This document shows, in pieces, positions 42,653 to 51,411 of a stretch of 64,000 bases of DNA. The notes beneath the pieces are model-generated. The model was not told where the DNA came from and searched no databases. It worked only from the letters and a program-made list of their open reading frames with translations. Each line of letters starts with the position of its first letter. Position 1 is the stretch's first letter. The position numbers were made by a program, and so were the translations under genes. Source of the stretch: Croceibacterium_A sp035626815 (GTDB lineage Bacteria; Pseudomonadota; Alphaproteobacteria; Sphingomonadales; Sphingomonadaceae); assembly GCA_035626815.1 (NCBI GenBank), contig DASPMY010000012.1, positions 94,805-158,804 of the forward strand, given 5' to 3'.

Positions 42653-43417
42653 ATGTCCAAGTTCGGTCTCACCGCACCCGTGCTGGCGCTTGCCGCCACC
42701 GCCGCGCCTGCTTCGGCCCAGGACACGACGTGGACGGGGTTCTACATCGGCGCACACGGCGCGACGGCCGACACCAATGCCGAGTGGACCGGCACCAACA
42801 TCTACCAGACGGTCGACGGCGCCGAAGGCGGCTTCACCGTGGTGCCCCACAGCGACGCCATCGCCCACGAGCTGTCCAACGCCGAGATCGGCGGCGGCGG
42901 CCGGATCGGCTTCAACTGGCAGGCCGGCTCGTTCGTGCTCGGCGCGGAGGCCGACGCCACGCTGTACGACTTCGACCGGTCGGTCACCCGCACGATGCCG
43001 GCGGCCAGCTACACGCTCCGCTCGCGCGCCTCGCACCTCGAGACCGTCCGCGCCCGCGCGGGCGTATCCACCGGGCGTGTGCTGCTCTTCCTCACCGGCG
43101 GCGTGGCGTTCTCCAATTTGCGGCATAGCCTGGCCGCCACCGACATGTCGCAAGTCGTCATCGACGGCGGCGAAGGCGGATCGTCGGCCGGCGCGGCCAC
43201 GGCCAACCTCGCTGCCGCGGGCAAGACCGGCACCGGCTGGACCGTCGGCGGCGGCGGCGAGGTGCAGGCGAGCGACAGGCTGAGCATCGCGCTGACCGTG
43301 CTGCACGTCGACTTCGGCTCCGAAGCGCTTGCCGCCTCGTCCCCGCCCAGCAGCATCGCCACGACGATCGATTCGCGGATGCTGGTCGGAATGCTCGGCG
43401 CCAATCTGCGCTTCTGA
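42653..43417 (+). CDS. Outer-membrane beta-barrel protein
   Basis: 254 residues with a signal peptide (MSKFGLTAPVLALAATAAPASAQ). The start of the mature chain (WTGFYIGAHGATA) and the pattern of alternating strands (IGGGGRIGFNWQAGSFVLGAEADATLYDF) ending in Phe (LVGMLGANLRF) are typical of small OmpA/Omp25-like barrels of alphaproteobacteria. Function is unknown beyond outer membrane location. Confidence 0.8.
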   Translation: MSKFGLTAPVLALAATAAPASAQDTTWTGFYIGAHGATADTNAEWTGTNIYQTVDGAEGGFTVVPHSDAIAHELSNAEIGGGGRIGFNWQAGSFVLGAEADATLYDFDRSVTRTMPAASYTLRSRASHLETVRARAGVSTGRVLLFLTGGVAFSNLRHSLAATDMSQVVIDGGEGGSSAGAATANLAAAGKTGTGWTVGGGGEVQASDRLSIALTVLHVDFGSEALAASSPPSSIATTIDSRMLVGMLGANLRF

Positions 43418-43424
43418 CCCTCCG

Positions 43425-44225
43425 GTGAGGGGCGACGTCAGCGCGCGGGGCTGGCGGGACCTTCACGCGCGCATCGACCTGCTCGAGCTGCCGCAGCGAC
43501 CCGATGCCCGCATCGCGGCGCGTTACGCCGCCGAGCTCGCCGGGCATGACGCCCGGGTCCTGCTGCTCGGCGTGACCCGCGAGCTCGCCGGCCTCGGCGA
43601 CAGCCTGACGGTGGTCGACTGGAGCCGCGAGCAGATCGAGCGGCTGTGGCCGGGCGGGCTATCGCGTCGCGGCGTAGTGCTGGCCGACTGGCGCGAGATG
43701 AGCCTGCCGCGCGCCCGCTACACCGCCGCCGTCGGCGACGGCAGCCTGTCGACGCTCGCGTGGCCGGAGGACTACCGCGCGACGCTGGCCAACGTGGTCG
43801 CGGCGCTCGCGCCCGGGGGCCGGCTGGTGGTTCGCTGCTACCTCGCGCCCGATACGCCGGAAACGCTCGACTGCGTGGTGCGCGACGTGGAGGCGGGGCG
43901 CGAGCCGAGCTTTCACGCCGCCCGCTGGCGGATGGCGATGGCGGTCGCCGGGCGGCAGGGCAACGTGGGGCTGGCCCGGATCCACGAGGCGTTCGAGCAA
44001 GCCTTCCCCGACCGCGAGCGGCTGGCCCGGGCGACCGGGTGGAGCCTGGCGACGATCGGCGTGATCGACGCCTTCCGCGCCTCGCCGATGGTCTACAGCT
44101 TCATCACCGGGGCGGAACTGCTGGAGACGCTGCCGGAAGACTTCGTCGCTGCGCGCTTCGTGCCCTCGGGCGACTATCCGCTATCCGAGCGGTGCCCGTT
44201 CCTCGTCGCCGAGCGCGCCGGCTGA
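43425..44225 (+). CDS. Class I SAM-dependent methyltransferase-like protein
   Basis: 266 residues from the GTG at 43425. A Rossmann pattern is present: HDARVLLLGVTRELAGLGD (motif I lacks the usual GxGxG), SLTVVDWSREQIERL, WREMSLPRARYTAAVGDGSL and LANVVAALAPGGRLVVRCYL. The acceptor is unknown. The stop overlaps the start of the PaaK-like ligase (TGATG), so both probably act in one pathway. The start is uncertain because no good ribosome site is seen. Confidence 0.7.
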   Translation: MRGDVSARGWRDLHARIDLLELPQRPDARIAARYAAELAGHDARVLLLGVTRELAGLGDSLTVVDWSREQIERLWPGGLSRRGVVLADWREMSLPRARYTAAVGDGSLSTLAWPEDYRATLANVVAALAPGGRLVVRCYLAPDTPETLDCVVRDVEAGREPSFHAARWRMAMAVAGRQGNVGLARIHEAFEQAFPDRERLARATGWSLATIGVIDAFRASPMVYSFITGAELLETLPEDFVAARFVPSGDYPLSERCPFLVAERAG

Positions 44226-45610
44226 TGCGCTCGCCGCTCGATGGGGTCCGCAGCGGCGTGGAGGGCGTCACCTGGCCGCCGCTGGTCGAGGGCGATACCG
44301 CGACCATGCTCGCCCTCGCCCGCCACCTGGAGGCGTCGCAATGGCACGATGCGGACGCGATCGCTCCCCGGCAGCTCGGCCAGTTGGCGGTGCTCGCACC
44401 GTGGCTCGCGGACCATTCGCCGGCGTTTGCCCGCCGGCTGGGCGCAGCCGGTCTCGCCCCGCAGGACCTGGCCACGCCGGAGGGCCTCGCGGCGTTGCCC
44501 GTGGTCGACCGCCGGTGGTTCCGCGAGCAGGCGGACGTCGACTGCGACCGCGTCCCGCCCGGCCACGAGCCGGTCGGCACCAACGTCACCTCGGGCTCGA
44601 CCGGCGAGTTCATCCGCGTCCGGCGCACCCGGGTCTGCCAGCTGGTGTGGCTGGCGATGATGCTGCGCGACCATGCGTGGCGGCAAACCGACTTCGCGGT
44701 GCCGCTGGCCACGGCGAAGGCTCCAAGCCCGGGCATCCGGCGCTATCCCAACTGGGGCGCCCCGGCGAATCTGCTGTACGACACCGGCCCGGCGCTGGTG
44801 CTCCCCGTCAGCCTTCCGGGCGGCGAGATGCTCGAGCTGCTGGCCGGGTTCGAGACCGGCAACCTGCTGATCTATCCGAATGCGCTGCGCGCGCTGATCG
44901 ATGCGGCCGAGGCGCGCGGCGCGCGGCTCGCCAACCTGCGCGCCATCCGCACCGTCGGCGAGGTCGTCGACGAGCGCTTGCGCGAGCGCGTCCGCGCCGT
45001 GCTCGGCGTGACGGTGAGCGACGCCTACACCAGCCAGGAGGCCGGCTACATCGCCCTCGAATGCCCCGACACCGGGCTCTACCACGTCATGGCCGAAGCG
45101 CTGATCGTCGAGGTGCTCCGCGCCGACGGAACGCCCTGCAGCGAGGACGAGACGGGCACGGTCGTCATCACCGACCTGCACAACCATGCGACGCCGGTCG
45201 TGCGCTACGCGCTGGGCGATCTCGCCGAGGTGGGCGGCTCGTGCGCCTGCGGCCGCGGCCTGCCGACCGTCCGCCGCATCATCGGCCGCAGCCGCAACCT
45301 GATCCTCATGCCAGGCGGCGAGCGGGTGTGGCCGTCGCTCGGCGGGTTCGGGCCCGACGGCTACCTGCACGTCCTGCCGATCCTGCAATTCCAGGTGCAG
45401 CAGACCGAAGCCGACCGGCTCGAGATCCGTCTGGTGACCGAGCGCCCGCTGACCCCCGCGGAGGAGGCGATCATCGCCGACCGCACCCGCCGCTCGCTCG
45501 GTCATCCGTTCCGGCTCGCGTTCCGCTATTTCGACGGGCGCCTGCCGCTGCCGCCGTCGGGCAAGTTCGAGGACTTCATCTGCCTCGTCCAGCCGGCAGC
45601 GCGCGACTGA
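44225..45610 (+). CDS. PaaK-like (phenylacetate-CoA ligase family) adenylate-forming enzyme
   Basis: 461 residues. ANL-superfamily signs: NVTSGSTGEFIRVRRT (P-loop), SDAYTSQEAGYIALEC, VVITDLHNHATPVVRYALGD and a CxC pair in GGSCACGRGLPTVRRIIGR typical of the PaaK/coenzyme F390 synthetase group. It would activate a carboxylic acid as an adenylate. No acyl carrier or other pathway gene is adjacent except the overlapping methyltransferase. Confidence 0.85.
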   Translation: MRSPLDGVRSGVEGVTWPPLVEGDTATMLALARHLEASQWHDADAIAPRQLGQLAVLAPWLADHSPAFARRLGAAGLAPQDLATPEGLAALPVVDRRWFREQADVDCDRVPPGHEPVGTNVTSGSTGEFIRVRRTRVCQLVWLAMMLRDHAWRQTDFAVPLATAKAPSPGIRRYPNWGAPANLLYDTGPALVLPVSLPGGEMLELLAGFETGNLLIYPNALRALIDAAEARGARLANLRAIRTVGEVVDERLRERVRAVLGVTVSDAYTSQEAGYIALECPDTGLYHVMAEALIVEVLRADGTPCSEDETGTVVITDLHNHATPVVRYALGDLAEVGGSCACGRGLPTVRRIIGRSRNLILMPGGERVWPSLGGFGPDGYLHVLPILQFQVQQTEADRLEIRLVTERPLTPAEEAIIADRTRRSLGHPFRLAFRYFDGRLPLPPSGKFEDFICLVQPAARD

Positions 45611-45613
45611 ACC

Positions 45614-45629
45614 CGCGGAACATTCCGCG
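45614..45629 (+). terminator. Short hairpin CGCGGAA/TTCCGCG after the ligase gene
   Basis: A compact 6-7 bp stem three bases after the stop codon. There is no clear U-run, so it is a weak terminator candidate. Confidence 0.4.
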
Positions 45630-45693
45630 CCACCAACCGTAAAACCGGGTAAGCCTGGGCACAGGGTCGGTGAGTCGCGGGAGGAGCAAGAGC

Positions 45694-45993
45694 ATGGACG
45701 ACGAGAGCCACGAACCGCACTTCGAAACCGACGCGGCGCGCGGCGGGTCGACACCCCACATCGTCCGCTGGATCCTCGCGATCAGCCTGTTCGCGGCGAT
45801 CGCGCTGCTGTCGGTGATCTGGATCACCGGCGCCGCGACGCAGGGCGACAAGGAGAGCACCGTCTCCTATCCGCCGCCGACGCAATCGGCGGGCGACCAG
45901 ACCGACAGCATCGTCGGCGAGGACGCCGACGAGATCGAGGCGGCCGAGCCGGGTGACGCCGACAGCGAAGCGCAGCCCGTCGTCGAGAATTGA
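45694..45993 (+). CDS. Single-pass membrane protein with acidic tail
   Basis: 99 residues. A short cytoplasmic N-terminus, one transmembrane helix (VRWILAISLFAAIALLSVIWI) and a Glu/Asp-rich tail (ADEIEAAEPGDADSEA). GGGAGGAGCAAGAGC precedes ATG 45694. No family recognised. Overlaps the DUF1810 gene start by four bases (TTGA). Confidence 0.7.
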   Translation: MDDESHEPHFETDAARGGSTPHIVRWILAISLFAAIALLSVIWITGAATQGDKESTVSYPPPTQSAGDQTDSIVGEDADEIEAAEPGDADSEAQPVVEN

Positions 45994-46418
45994 CCGCCGG
46001 CCCCGCGACCGGTCTCGCTCGCTTCGTCGGCGCCCAGCAGGACAGCTACGCCCGCGCGCTCGCCGAGCTGCGCACGGGGCGCAAGGCGGGCCACTGGATG
46101 TGGTTCGTGTTCCCGCAGATCGCCGGGCTCGGGCGCAGCGCCACCGCGCAGTTCTACGCCATTGCCGATCGGGCGGAGGCGCACGCTTACGCCCGCCACC
46201 CGCTGCTCGGCACGCGGCTGCGCGAATGCACCGAAGCCATGCTCGGCTGGGCCGGCCGGCGCAGCGCCGAGGACATCCTCGGCGGGATCGACGCGCTCAA
46301 GTTCGCGAGCTCGATGACTCTGTTCGAAGCGTGCGCCGACGACCGCGCGCCGTTCGCCGCGGCGCTCGACGCGTTCTACGCCGGGAAGCGCGACCCGGCG
46401 ACGCTCGCGCGGCTGTAG
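45990..46418 (+). CDS. DUF1810 family protein
   Basis: 142 residues, beginning at TTG 45990. FVGAQQDSYARALAELRTGRKAGHWMWFVFPQ and LGRSATAQFYAIAD match DUF1810, a compact helical family of unknown biochemical role (the E. coli relative is YbhB-independent). The TTG start overlaps the previous stop, which supports coupled translation. Confidence 0.85.
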   Translation: MTAGPATGLARFVGAQQDSYARALAELRTGRKAGHWMWFVFPQIAGLGRSATAQFYAIADRAEAHAYARHPLLGTRLRECTEAMLGWAGRRSAEDILGGIDALKFASSMTLFEACADDRAPFAAALDAFYAGKRDPATLARL

Positions 46419-46421
46419 TCG

Positions 46422-47687
46422 CTACTTCGCGACCCTGGTCTCGATCGGCGGATCGCCGCGATGCACGGCGGCGTAGGCCTCTGCCTCACGCAGCACGCGC
46501 ATCATGTTGCGGCTGGCGATCTTTTCGAGGTCGGCCTGCGAGTAGCCGCGCCGGGCCAGCTCGCGGAACAGCGTCGGGTAGCCGGCGACATCCTCCATGC
46601 CGGCCGGGCCCGAATCCATCCCGTCGTAGTCGCCGCCCAGCCCGATGTGGTCGATCCCGGCGACCTCGCGGATGTGGTCGATGTGCTCGGCCATGTCGAG
46701 AAACGAGGCGACCGGCTTCTCATGCAGCCGCTCCCATTCGGCGAGGCCGGCCTTCACTCCGTCGGGGTTGCCTTGCCACAGCGATTTGAGGCGTGCCTCC
46801 TCGCCCGCCCGCTCGGCGGCCCACTGGCGCACCGTCTCGCTGAGATAGCTCGGCAGCGCGACGACCATGACGATGCCGCCGTTGTCCTTGAGCCTGCGCA
46901 GCACTTCGTCGGGCACGTTACGCGAATGGTCGACGACCGCCCGGGCGCCCGAATGGCTGAAGATCACCGGCGCCTCGGCCACGTCGAGCGCGTCGTTCAT
47001 CGTGGCCTCGCTGACATGGCTCAGGTCGACGAGCATGCCGATGCGCTGCATTTCCCGCACGACCTGCTCGCCGAACCCGGTCAGCCCATCGTGCTGCGGA
47101 TCGACCGAGGAGCTGTCGGCCCACGCGGTGTTCTTGTTGTGCGTCAGCGTCAGGTAGCGCGCGCCGAGGTCGTACATTTGCCGCAGCACGCCGAGGCTCC
47201 CGGCGATCGAGTGACCGCCCTCCATGCCGATCAACCCGGCAATCTGGCCCCGGTCCATCGCCTGCTGCACGTCGTCGGCGCTGAGGGCCAGCGCCAGCCG
47301 GTCGGGATAGCGCGCGATGAGCCGCTTGGTGACGTCGATCTGCTCGATCGTATCGACCGCCGCTTCGGCTTCCGGCTGGGCGTTGTCGACGTAGACCGAC
47401 CAGAACTGCGCCCCGACGCGCCCCTGCGCCAGCCGCGCCAGGTCGGTGTGCATGACGCGGTTCTTGCCGTCGGGATCGCTCGGCCCCGTATCGCGGGTGT
47501 CGGCGAAATCGAACCCGGCGATGACGTCGCCGAAGCGCTGGCGCAACTGGTAGGGCACGTCGTTGTGCCCGTCCCACACCGGCGCCGCCTCGAGCGCGGC
47601 CGCGGCGATTTCTTCCGGGCTCTGCGCTGCGGCAGGCAGCGCCACTATCGATGCCGAGACAGCCAGGACGAAGTTAAGCCTGCCCAT
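46422..47687 (-). CDS. Membrane dipeptidase, M19 family
   Basis: 421 residues with a signal peptide (MGRLNFVLAVSASIVALPAAAQ). Zinc motifs of renal-dipeptidase-type enzymes: WDGHNDVPYQL, GMEGGHSIAG, LTLTHNKNTAWAD, MLVDLSHVSEATM, PVIFSHSGAR and IGLGGDYDG. It cleaves dipeptides (including D-residues) outside the cytoplasm. AGGAG is placed before ATG 47687. Confidence 0.94.
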   Translation of the reverse strand: MGRLNFVLAVSASIVALPAAAQSPEEIAAAALEAAPVWDGHNDVPYQLRQRFGDVIAGFDFADTRDTGPSDPDGKNRVMHTDLARLAQGRVGAQFWSVYVDNAQPEAEAAVDTIEQIDVTKRLIARYPDRLALALSADDVQQAMDRGQIAGLIGMEGGHSIAGSLGVLRQMYDLGARYLTLTHNKNTAWADSSSVDPQHDGLTGFGEQVVREMQRIGMLVDLSHVSEATMNDALDVAEAPVIFSHSGARAVVDHSRNVPDEVLRRLKDNGGIVMVVALPSYLSETVRQWAAERAGEEARLKSLWQGNPDGVKAGLAEWERLHEKPVASFLDMAEHIDHIREVAGIDHIGLGGDYDGMDSGPAGMEDVAGYPTLFRELARRGYSQADLEKIASRNMMRVLREAEAYAAVHRGDPPIETRVAK

Positions 47688-47756
47688 GCGAACTCCTGTT
47701 GCCGCGCGAAATCGCCCTATCGGGCGCATGTCGCGTTTGCGCAAAGCGGCCGGGAG

Positions 47757-47817
47757 CCCGGCCCGATTCGGCCGGGTCTAGCAACAGCGGCGCGCCGAGG
47801 AAAACGGCGCGCGCCGC
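47757..47817 (-). terminator. Two GC-rich hairpins downstream of the chemoreceptor gene
   Basis: CCCGGCC/GGCCGGG (47757-47776) and GCGGCGCGCCG with a bulged partner CGGCGCGCGCCGC (47787-47817). They follow the chemoreceptor stop immediately in its direction of transcription and precede the dipeptidase promoter region. Confidence 0.5.
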
Positions 47818-49368
47818 TTAGGCCGCGCGCAGCTCCGCCAGCACGTTGTGCACGGTGTCGTGCAGGTTCTGCGTGCAGTCCGCGACAACCGAGGCGATGC
47901 GCCCCGTCTCGTCCATCTCGCCGTGCGCGGTCGAGATCGACTCGACCATCGCGTGGGCTTCGTTCGCGGCCAGCGCCACGTGCTGCGCCATCTGCTCGGC
48001 CATCGCCGCCAGGTCGGAGGTCGCGGTGACCTGCTCCTGCACCACTTGCGCGATCGTTGCGGCGGACTGGTCGACCGCGCTGGCGGACACCGAGGCGGTC
48101 GAGATCGCCTCGGCCACCGCGGCGACCGCGCCGCGAATGTCTTCGAGGTGGGCGGCAATCTGCTCGACGGCCCCGGCGGTCTGCTGCGAGAGCGTCTTGA
48201 TTTCGTGCGCCACGACCACGAAGCCGCTGTTGGCCTGGCCGCCGCGCGCCGCCTCGATCGTGGCGTTGAGCGCGAGAATGTTGCTCTGGCTGGCAATGTT
48301 CGAGATGAGTTGCAGAATGCCGTTCGCGGCATCGACCGTGCTGTCCAGATCGGCCACTTTCGCCGGCAGCTCGCGGGCTACTTGTGCGCTGGCGCTCACC
48401 GTCTCGCGGGTGGCGTCGCTGCTGCGCCCGATCATCCGGATCGACGCGGCCAGCTGCTCGGTATCGGTGGCCATCGCCTGGACGTCCTTCTCGGCCTGCT
48501 CGTGCGAGCTGCGCAACTCCGCGGAGCGTTGCACGGTGGCCGACAGCGTCGCCGTCAGCGCCGCCTTGCTGTTCGACAGGCGCTCCGCCATCTGGCCGAG
48601 CTCGACCACGATCGCGCCGAAGCGTTCCTCGATCTCGTCGGCGACGAAGCGGCGGCGTTCCGCCGCCTCCTGCGCGGCCCGCACCTGATCTTCCGCCGCC
48701 CGGCGCAGCTCGTCCGCACGCTGCGCCTCCTGCAGCGCCGCCAGAGCCTCGTCGGAGCGGGCCCGCGCCGCGTCGGCCTCGATCCGCAACGCCTCGCTCG
48801 CTTCGGCCTGACCCGCCAGCCCGACGATGCCGCGTTGCAGCCGGTCGGTCAGCCACAGCAAGACGGCGGTCTGCATGATGACGATGACCGCGTGCAGCAG
48901 CACCCGGGGCAAATCGCCCCAGCCGGTGAACTCGGCGCCCGAAAAGACCCACTCGGGCGCGCTGAAATTCAGCACGAGGTGGTGCAGCGCGGTGAGCCCG
49001 GCAGCGGCGAGGATCGCCCGCTTGTCACACAGCACCGTCAGCGACGCGAGCGCCGCGAAGAAGTACATGTGCAGATCCATCTGCCACAGATGGCCCTGGA
49101 ACAGGAACACGAACAGCGCCGGATAGCTGACCGCGGTGATCCCCAGCGCCAGCCGGGCGGAGGCGTCATACCGGTCGGTTCCGAGCACCATGACGCTCGG
49201 CAGCGCCGACAGCAGCACCGCGAACAGCGTGACTATCCCCGTGTTCGCCGACCCGAGCGCCAGGCCCGCGAACCAGAGGACGGGCACGTTGATCCAGAAC
49301 AGCCCGGCCAACAGGCGGGCACCGGACCGGCGCAGGTCGTTGAACGGCGAAGCGCGATCGGTCGTCAT
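47818..49368 (-). CDS. Methyl-accepting chemotaxis-type protein
   Basis: 516 residues. The N-terminal 175 residues form about six hydrophobic segments without a large periplasmic sensor domain. A coiled coil (residues about 180-255) leads to the signalling domain with the hairpin tip region ASQSNILALNATIEAARGG and VVAHEIKTLSQQT. No HAMP domain is evident. It would signal to a CheA kinase; no che genes are in the window. Overlaps the upstream hypothetical gene by four bases. Confidence 0.9.
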   Translation of the reverse strand: MTTDRASPFNDLRRSGARLLAGLFWINVPVLWFAGLALGSANTGIVTLFAVLLSALPSVMVLGTDRYDASARLALGITAVSYPALFVFLFQGHLWQMDLHMYFFAALASLTVLCDKRAILAAAGLTALHHLVLNFSAPEWVFSGAEFTGWGDLPRVLLHAVIVIMQTAVLLWLTDRLQRGIVGLAGQAEASEALRIEADAARARSDEALAALQEAQRADELRRAAEDQVRAAQEAAERRRFVADEIEERFGAIVVELGQMAERLSNSKAALTATLSATVQRSAELRSSHEQAEKDVQAMATDTEQLAASIRMIGRSSDATRETVSASAQVARELPAKVADLDSTVDAANGILQLISNIASQSNILALNATIEAARGGQANSGFVVVAHEIKTLSQQTAGAVEQIAAHLEDIRGAVAAVAEAISTASVSASAVDQSAATIAQVVQEQVTATSDLAAMAEQMAQHVALAANEAHAMVESISTAHGEMDETGRIASVVADCTQNLHDTVHNVLAELRAA

Positions 49369-49658
49369 GCCGTCTCCCCACAGGCGTCGGCAGGTGCGGC
49401 GAGGACCAGGATGCCCAGAGGCATGGCGGCCGCCGCGATCCGCCCCCGCTCGCCGCGGACGACAATCGAGCCGGCGACTGGGCCGGCGCGCAAGGGCAGC
49501 GCTCCGGCCGGCATCGTCCGCGAGAGGATGGCGCCCGGCGACATGCCGGTCGTCGATACGAGCAACATCGCGCCGCGTTCGGGCGGGATGACCGACAGGA
49601 CGGCCAGCACACCCGCCGCCAGCAATATTTGCGATCCCGCCAGCCCCAGTCCGCGCAT
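49365..49658 (-). CDS. Small hydrophobic protein of unknown function
   Basis: 97 residues from ATG 49658 (a TTG two codons upstream is possible). Hydrophobic N-terminal segment (QILLAAGVLAVLSVI) and a beta-like C-terminal half (AGSIVVRGERGRIAAAAMPLG). The stop overlaps the chemoreceptor start (ATGA), hinting at a related sensory role. No family recognised. Confidence 0.6.
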   Translation of the reverse strand: MRGLGLAGSQILLAAGVLAVLSVIPPERGAMLLVSTTGMSPGAILSRTMPAGALPLRAGPVAGSIVVRGERGRIAAAAMPLGILVLAAPADACGETA

Positions 49659-49818
49659 CCGCAAGACCCCCCAGTCCCGCTAACCCATTCGGACTATGCG
49701 GCTGGTGCCGTTAATTTGCGGTTAGCGGTGCGGTTACCATGCCTTTTCGGGATCCACGGCGACGAGAAAGCTACCGCCTCAGTAAAACCGACGCGCTCAG
49801 CGACTATTCGATCCGCCA

Positions 49819-50607
49819 TTACAGCGCGTCCGCCAAGGCGAGCGCGGCGGCCGGGGCGCGCTCCTTGGCGCCGTTGATCATCAGGGCGAACACGTCGCCG
49901 GCCTGGCGCCGACTATCGGCCGGATCGGCGGCGTAAGGCAACCCCTCGGGCGCCTCGCCCGCCGCCCAGGAGCGGCACAATCCGGCAATCCGCTCGAGCT
50001 CGTTGCGCGAATATCCTGTCCGCCGCCGGGCCTCGAGGTTCTTGCAGCGCAGATAGGCGAAATCGGCCGTGCGATCGGCGATCGCCACGCGGCCCGCCTG
50101 CTCGCACCACACGATCGCCACGCCGGCCTCGCGCGCGATGGCGACGAACTCGGCGCAGGCGAAGCTTTCGTGGCCGACCTCGATCGCGTGGCGCAACGGG
50201 ATGCCGTGAAGCTCGCGCGGCAGCAGCGCGAAGAACGCCGCGATGTCCTCGGCATCGAAGCGCTTGGTCGCCATCAGCTGCCACAGGATCGGCCCGAGCC
50301 GGCCGCCGAGCTGCTCGAGGCCCTGGGCGAAAAACTTCGGCAGCGCCGGCCCGGCGTTCGCCAGCACCTTGCGGTTGGTGATGTACGACGATCCCTTGAC
50401 CGCGAAGACGAAGCCGTCGGGCGTCGCCTCGCGCCATTTGCGGAAGCTCTCGGGCTTCTGCAGGCTGTGGTAGGTGCCGTTGATCTCGATCGTCCCGAGC
50501 GCCCGCGCGGCATATTCGAGCTCGCGCTTCTGCACCAGGCCCGCCGGATAGAAGGCGCCCTTGCGCCACGCGGGATAGACCCAGCCGCCGATGCCTGTAC
50601 GGATCAT
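49819..50607 (-). CDS. DUF72 (YecE-like) family protein
   Basis: 262 residues. TIM-barrel DUF72 features: IRTGIGGWVYPAWRKGAFYPAG, IEINGTYHSLQKPESFRKW, PDGFVFAVKGSSYITNRKVL and RHAIEVGHESF. The biochemical role of DUF72 is not established. It is divergent from the DUF427 gene. Confidence 0.9.
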   Translation of the reverse strand: MIRTGIGGWVYPAWRKGAFYPAGLVQKRELEYAARALGTIEINGTYHSLQKPESFRKWREATPDGFVFAVKGSSYITNRKVLANAGPALPKFFAQGLEQLGGRLGPILWQLMATKRFDAEDIAAFFALLPRELHGIPLRHAIEVGHESFACAEFVAIAREAGVAIVWCEQAGRVAIADRTADFAYLRCKNLEARRRTGYSRNELERIAGLCRSWAAGEAPEGLPYAADPADSRRQAGDVFALMINGAKERAPAAALALADAL

Positions 50608-50685
50608 GCCGCCATCCTCCCAAGCGGAACCGAATCATCCCGTCCGCGATTCATGCTGTGGCGGGAAGCGTCGAAGGAGTTTCGC

Positions 50686-50976
50686 ATGGCCGTCGAGGCT
50701 ATCTGGAACGACCAGGTCATCGCCCATAGTGACCGCACGGTGGTGGTCGAGGGCAACCACTATTTTCCCCGCGAGGACGTCGACCCCTCGGTTCTCGAGA
50801 AAAGCCCGACGACGAGCGAATGCCCGTGGAAGGGCACCGCGCACTATTATTCGCTCGACTGCGACGGTCAGCGCAACGAGGATGCGGCGTGGTACTATCC
50901 CGCACCCAAGGCGGAGGCCGAGCAGATCAGGGACCGGATCGCGTTCTGGAACGGCGTCGAAGTGACCGAGGCGTGA
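50686..50976 (+). CDS. DUF427 family protein
   Basis: 96 residues. Contains NDQVIAHSDRTVVVEGNHYFP, SECPWKGTAHYYSLD and WYYPAPKAEAEQIRDRIAFW, the hallmark pattern of DUF427, a small beta-fold of unknown function. AAGGAG lies 6 bases before the ATG. It overlaps the next gene (GTGA). Confidence 0.92.
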   Translation: MAVEAIWNDQVIAHSDRTVVVEGNHYFPREDVDPSVLEKSPTTSECPWKGTAHYYSLDCDGQRNEDAAWYYPAPKAEAEQIRDRIAFWNGVEVTEA

Positions 50977-51410
50977 GCCCGGCCAAGACCCTGATCGAGG
51001 AGCTGCGCCTGTCGCCGCATCCCGAGGGCGGGTGGTTCCGCGAGACCTGGCGCGCGCCCGCCGAGGACGGCGAGCGGGCGCTGGCGACGGCGATCTACTT
51101 CCTGCTCGAGGGTCACCAGCAATCGCACTGGCACAAGGTCGACGCCGCCGAAGTGTGGGCCTGGCATGCCGGCGATCCGCTGATGCTGTCGGTCAGCGTC
51201 TCCCCCAAAGGACCGGTGCGCGAGGTCCGGCTCGGCCCCGACGTCATCGCCGGCGACCGGCCGCATTACGTCGTCGGCGCGCACGAATGGCAGGCCGCCG
51301 TCCCGCTTCCCGGCACCGCCGGCTACACGCTGGTGTCGTGCGTGGTCAGCCCGGCGTTCAAGCTCTCCGGCTTCACCCTCGCCCCGCCGAACTGGCGGCC
51401 GGGAACGTAG
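50973..51410 (+). CDS. Cupin-type protein (DUF985 family)
   Basis: 145 residues, GTG start at 50973. The pattern LRLSPHPEGGWFRETWRAP, TAIYFLLEGHQQSHWHKVDAAEVW and YTLVSCVVSPAFKLSGFTLA fits the DUF985/cupin_5 family, a double-stranded beta-helix with a His pair. Some members are sugar epimerases-like or bind metals; the reaction is unknown here. Coupled to the DUF427 gene. Confidence 0.9.
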   Translation: MSPAKTLIEELRLSPHPEGGWFRETWRAPAEDGERALATAIYFLLEGHQQSHWHKVDAAEVWAWHAGDPLMLSVSVSPKGPVREVRLGPDVIAGDRPHYVVGAHEWQAAVPLPGTAGYTLVSCVVSPAFKLSGFTLAPPNWRPGT

Positions 51411-51411
51411 C

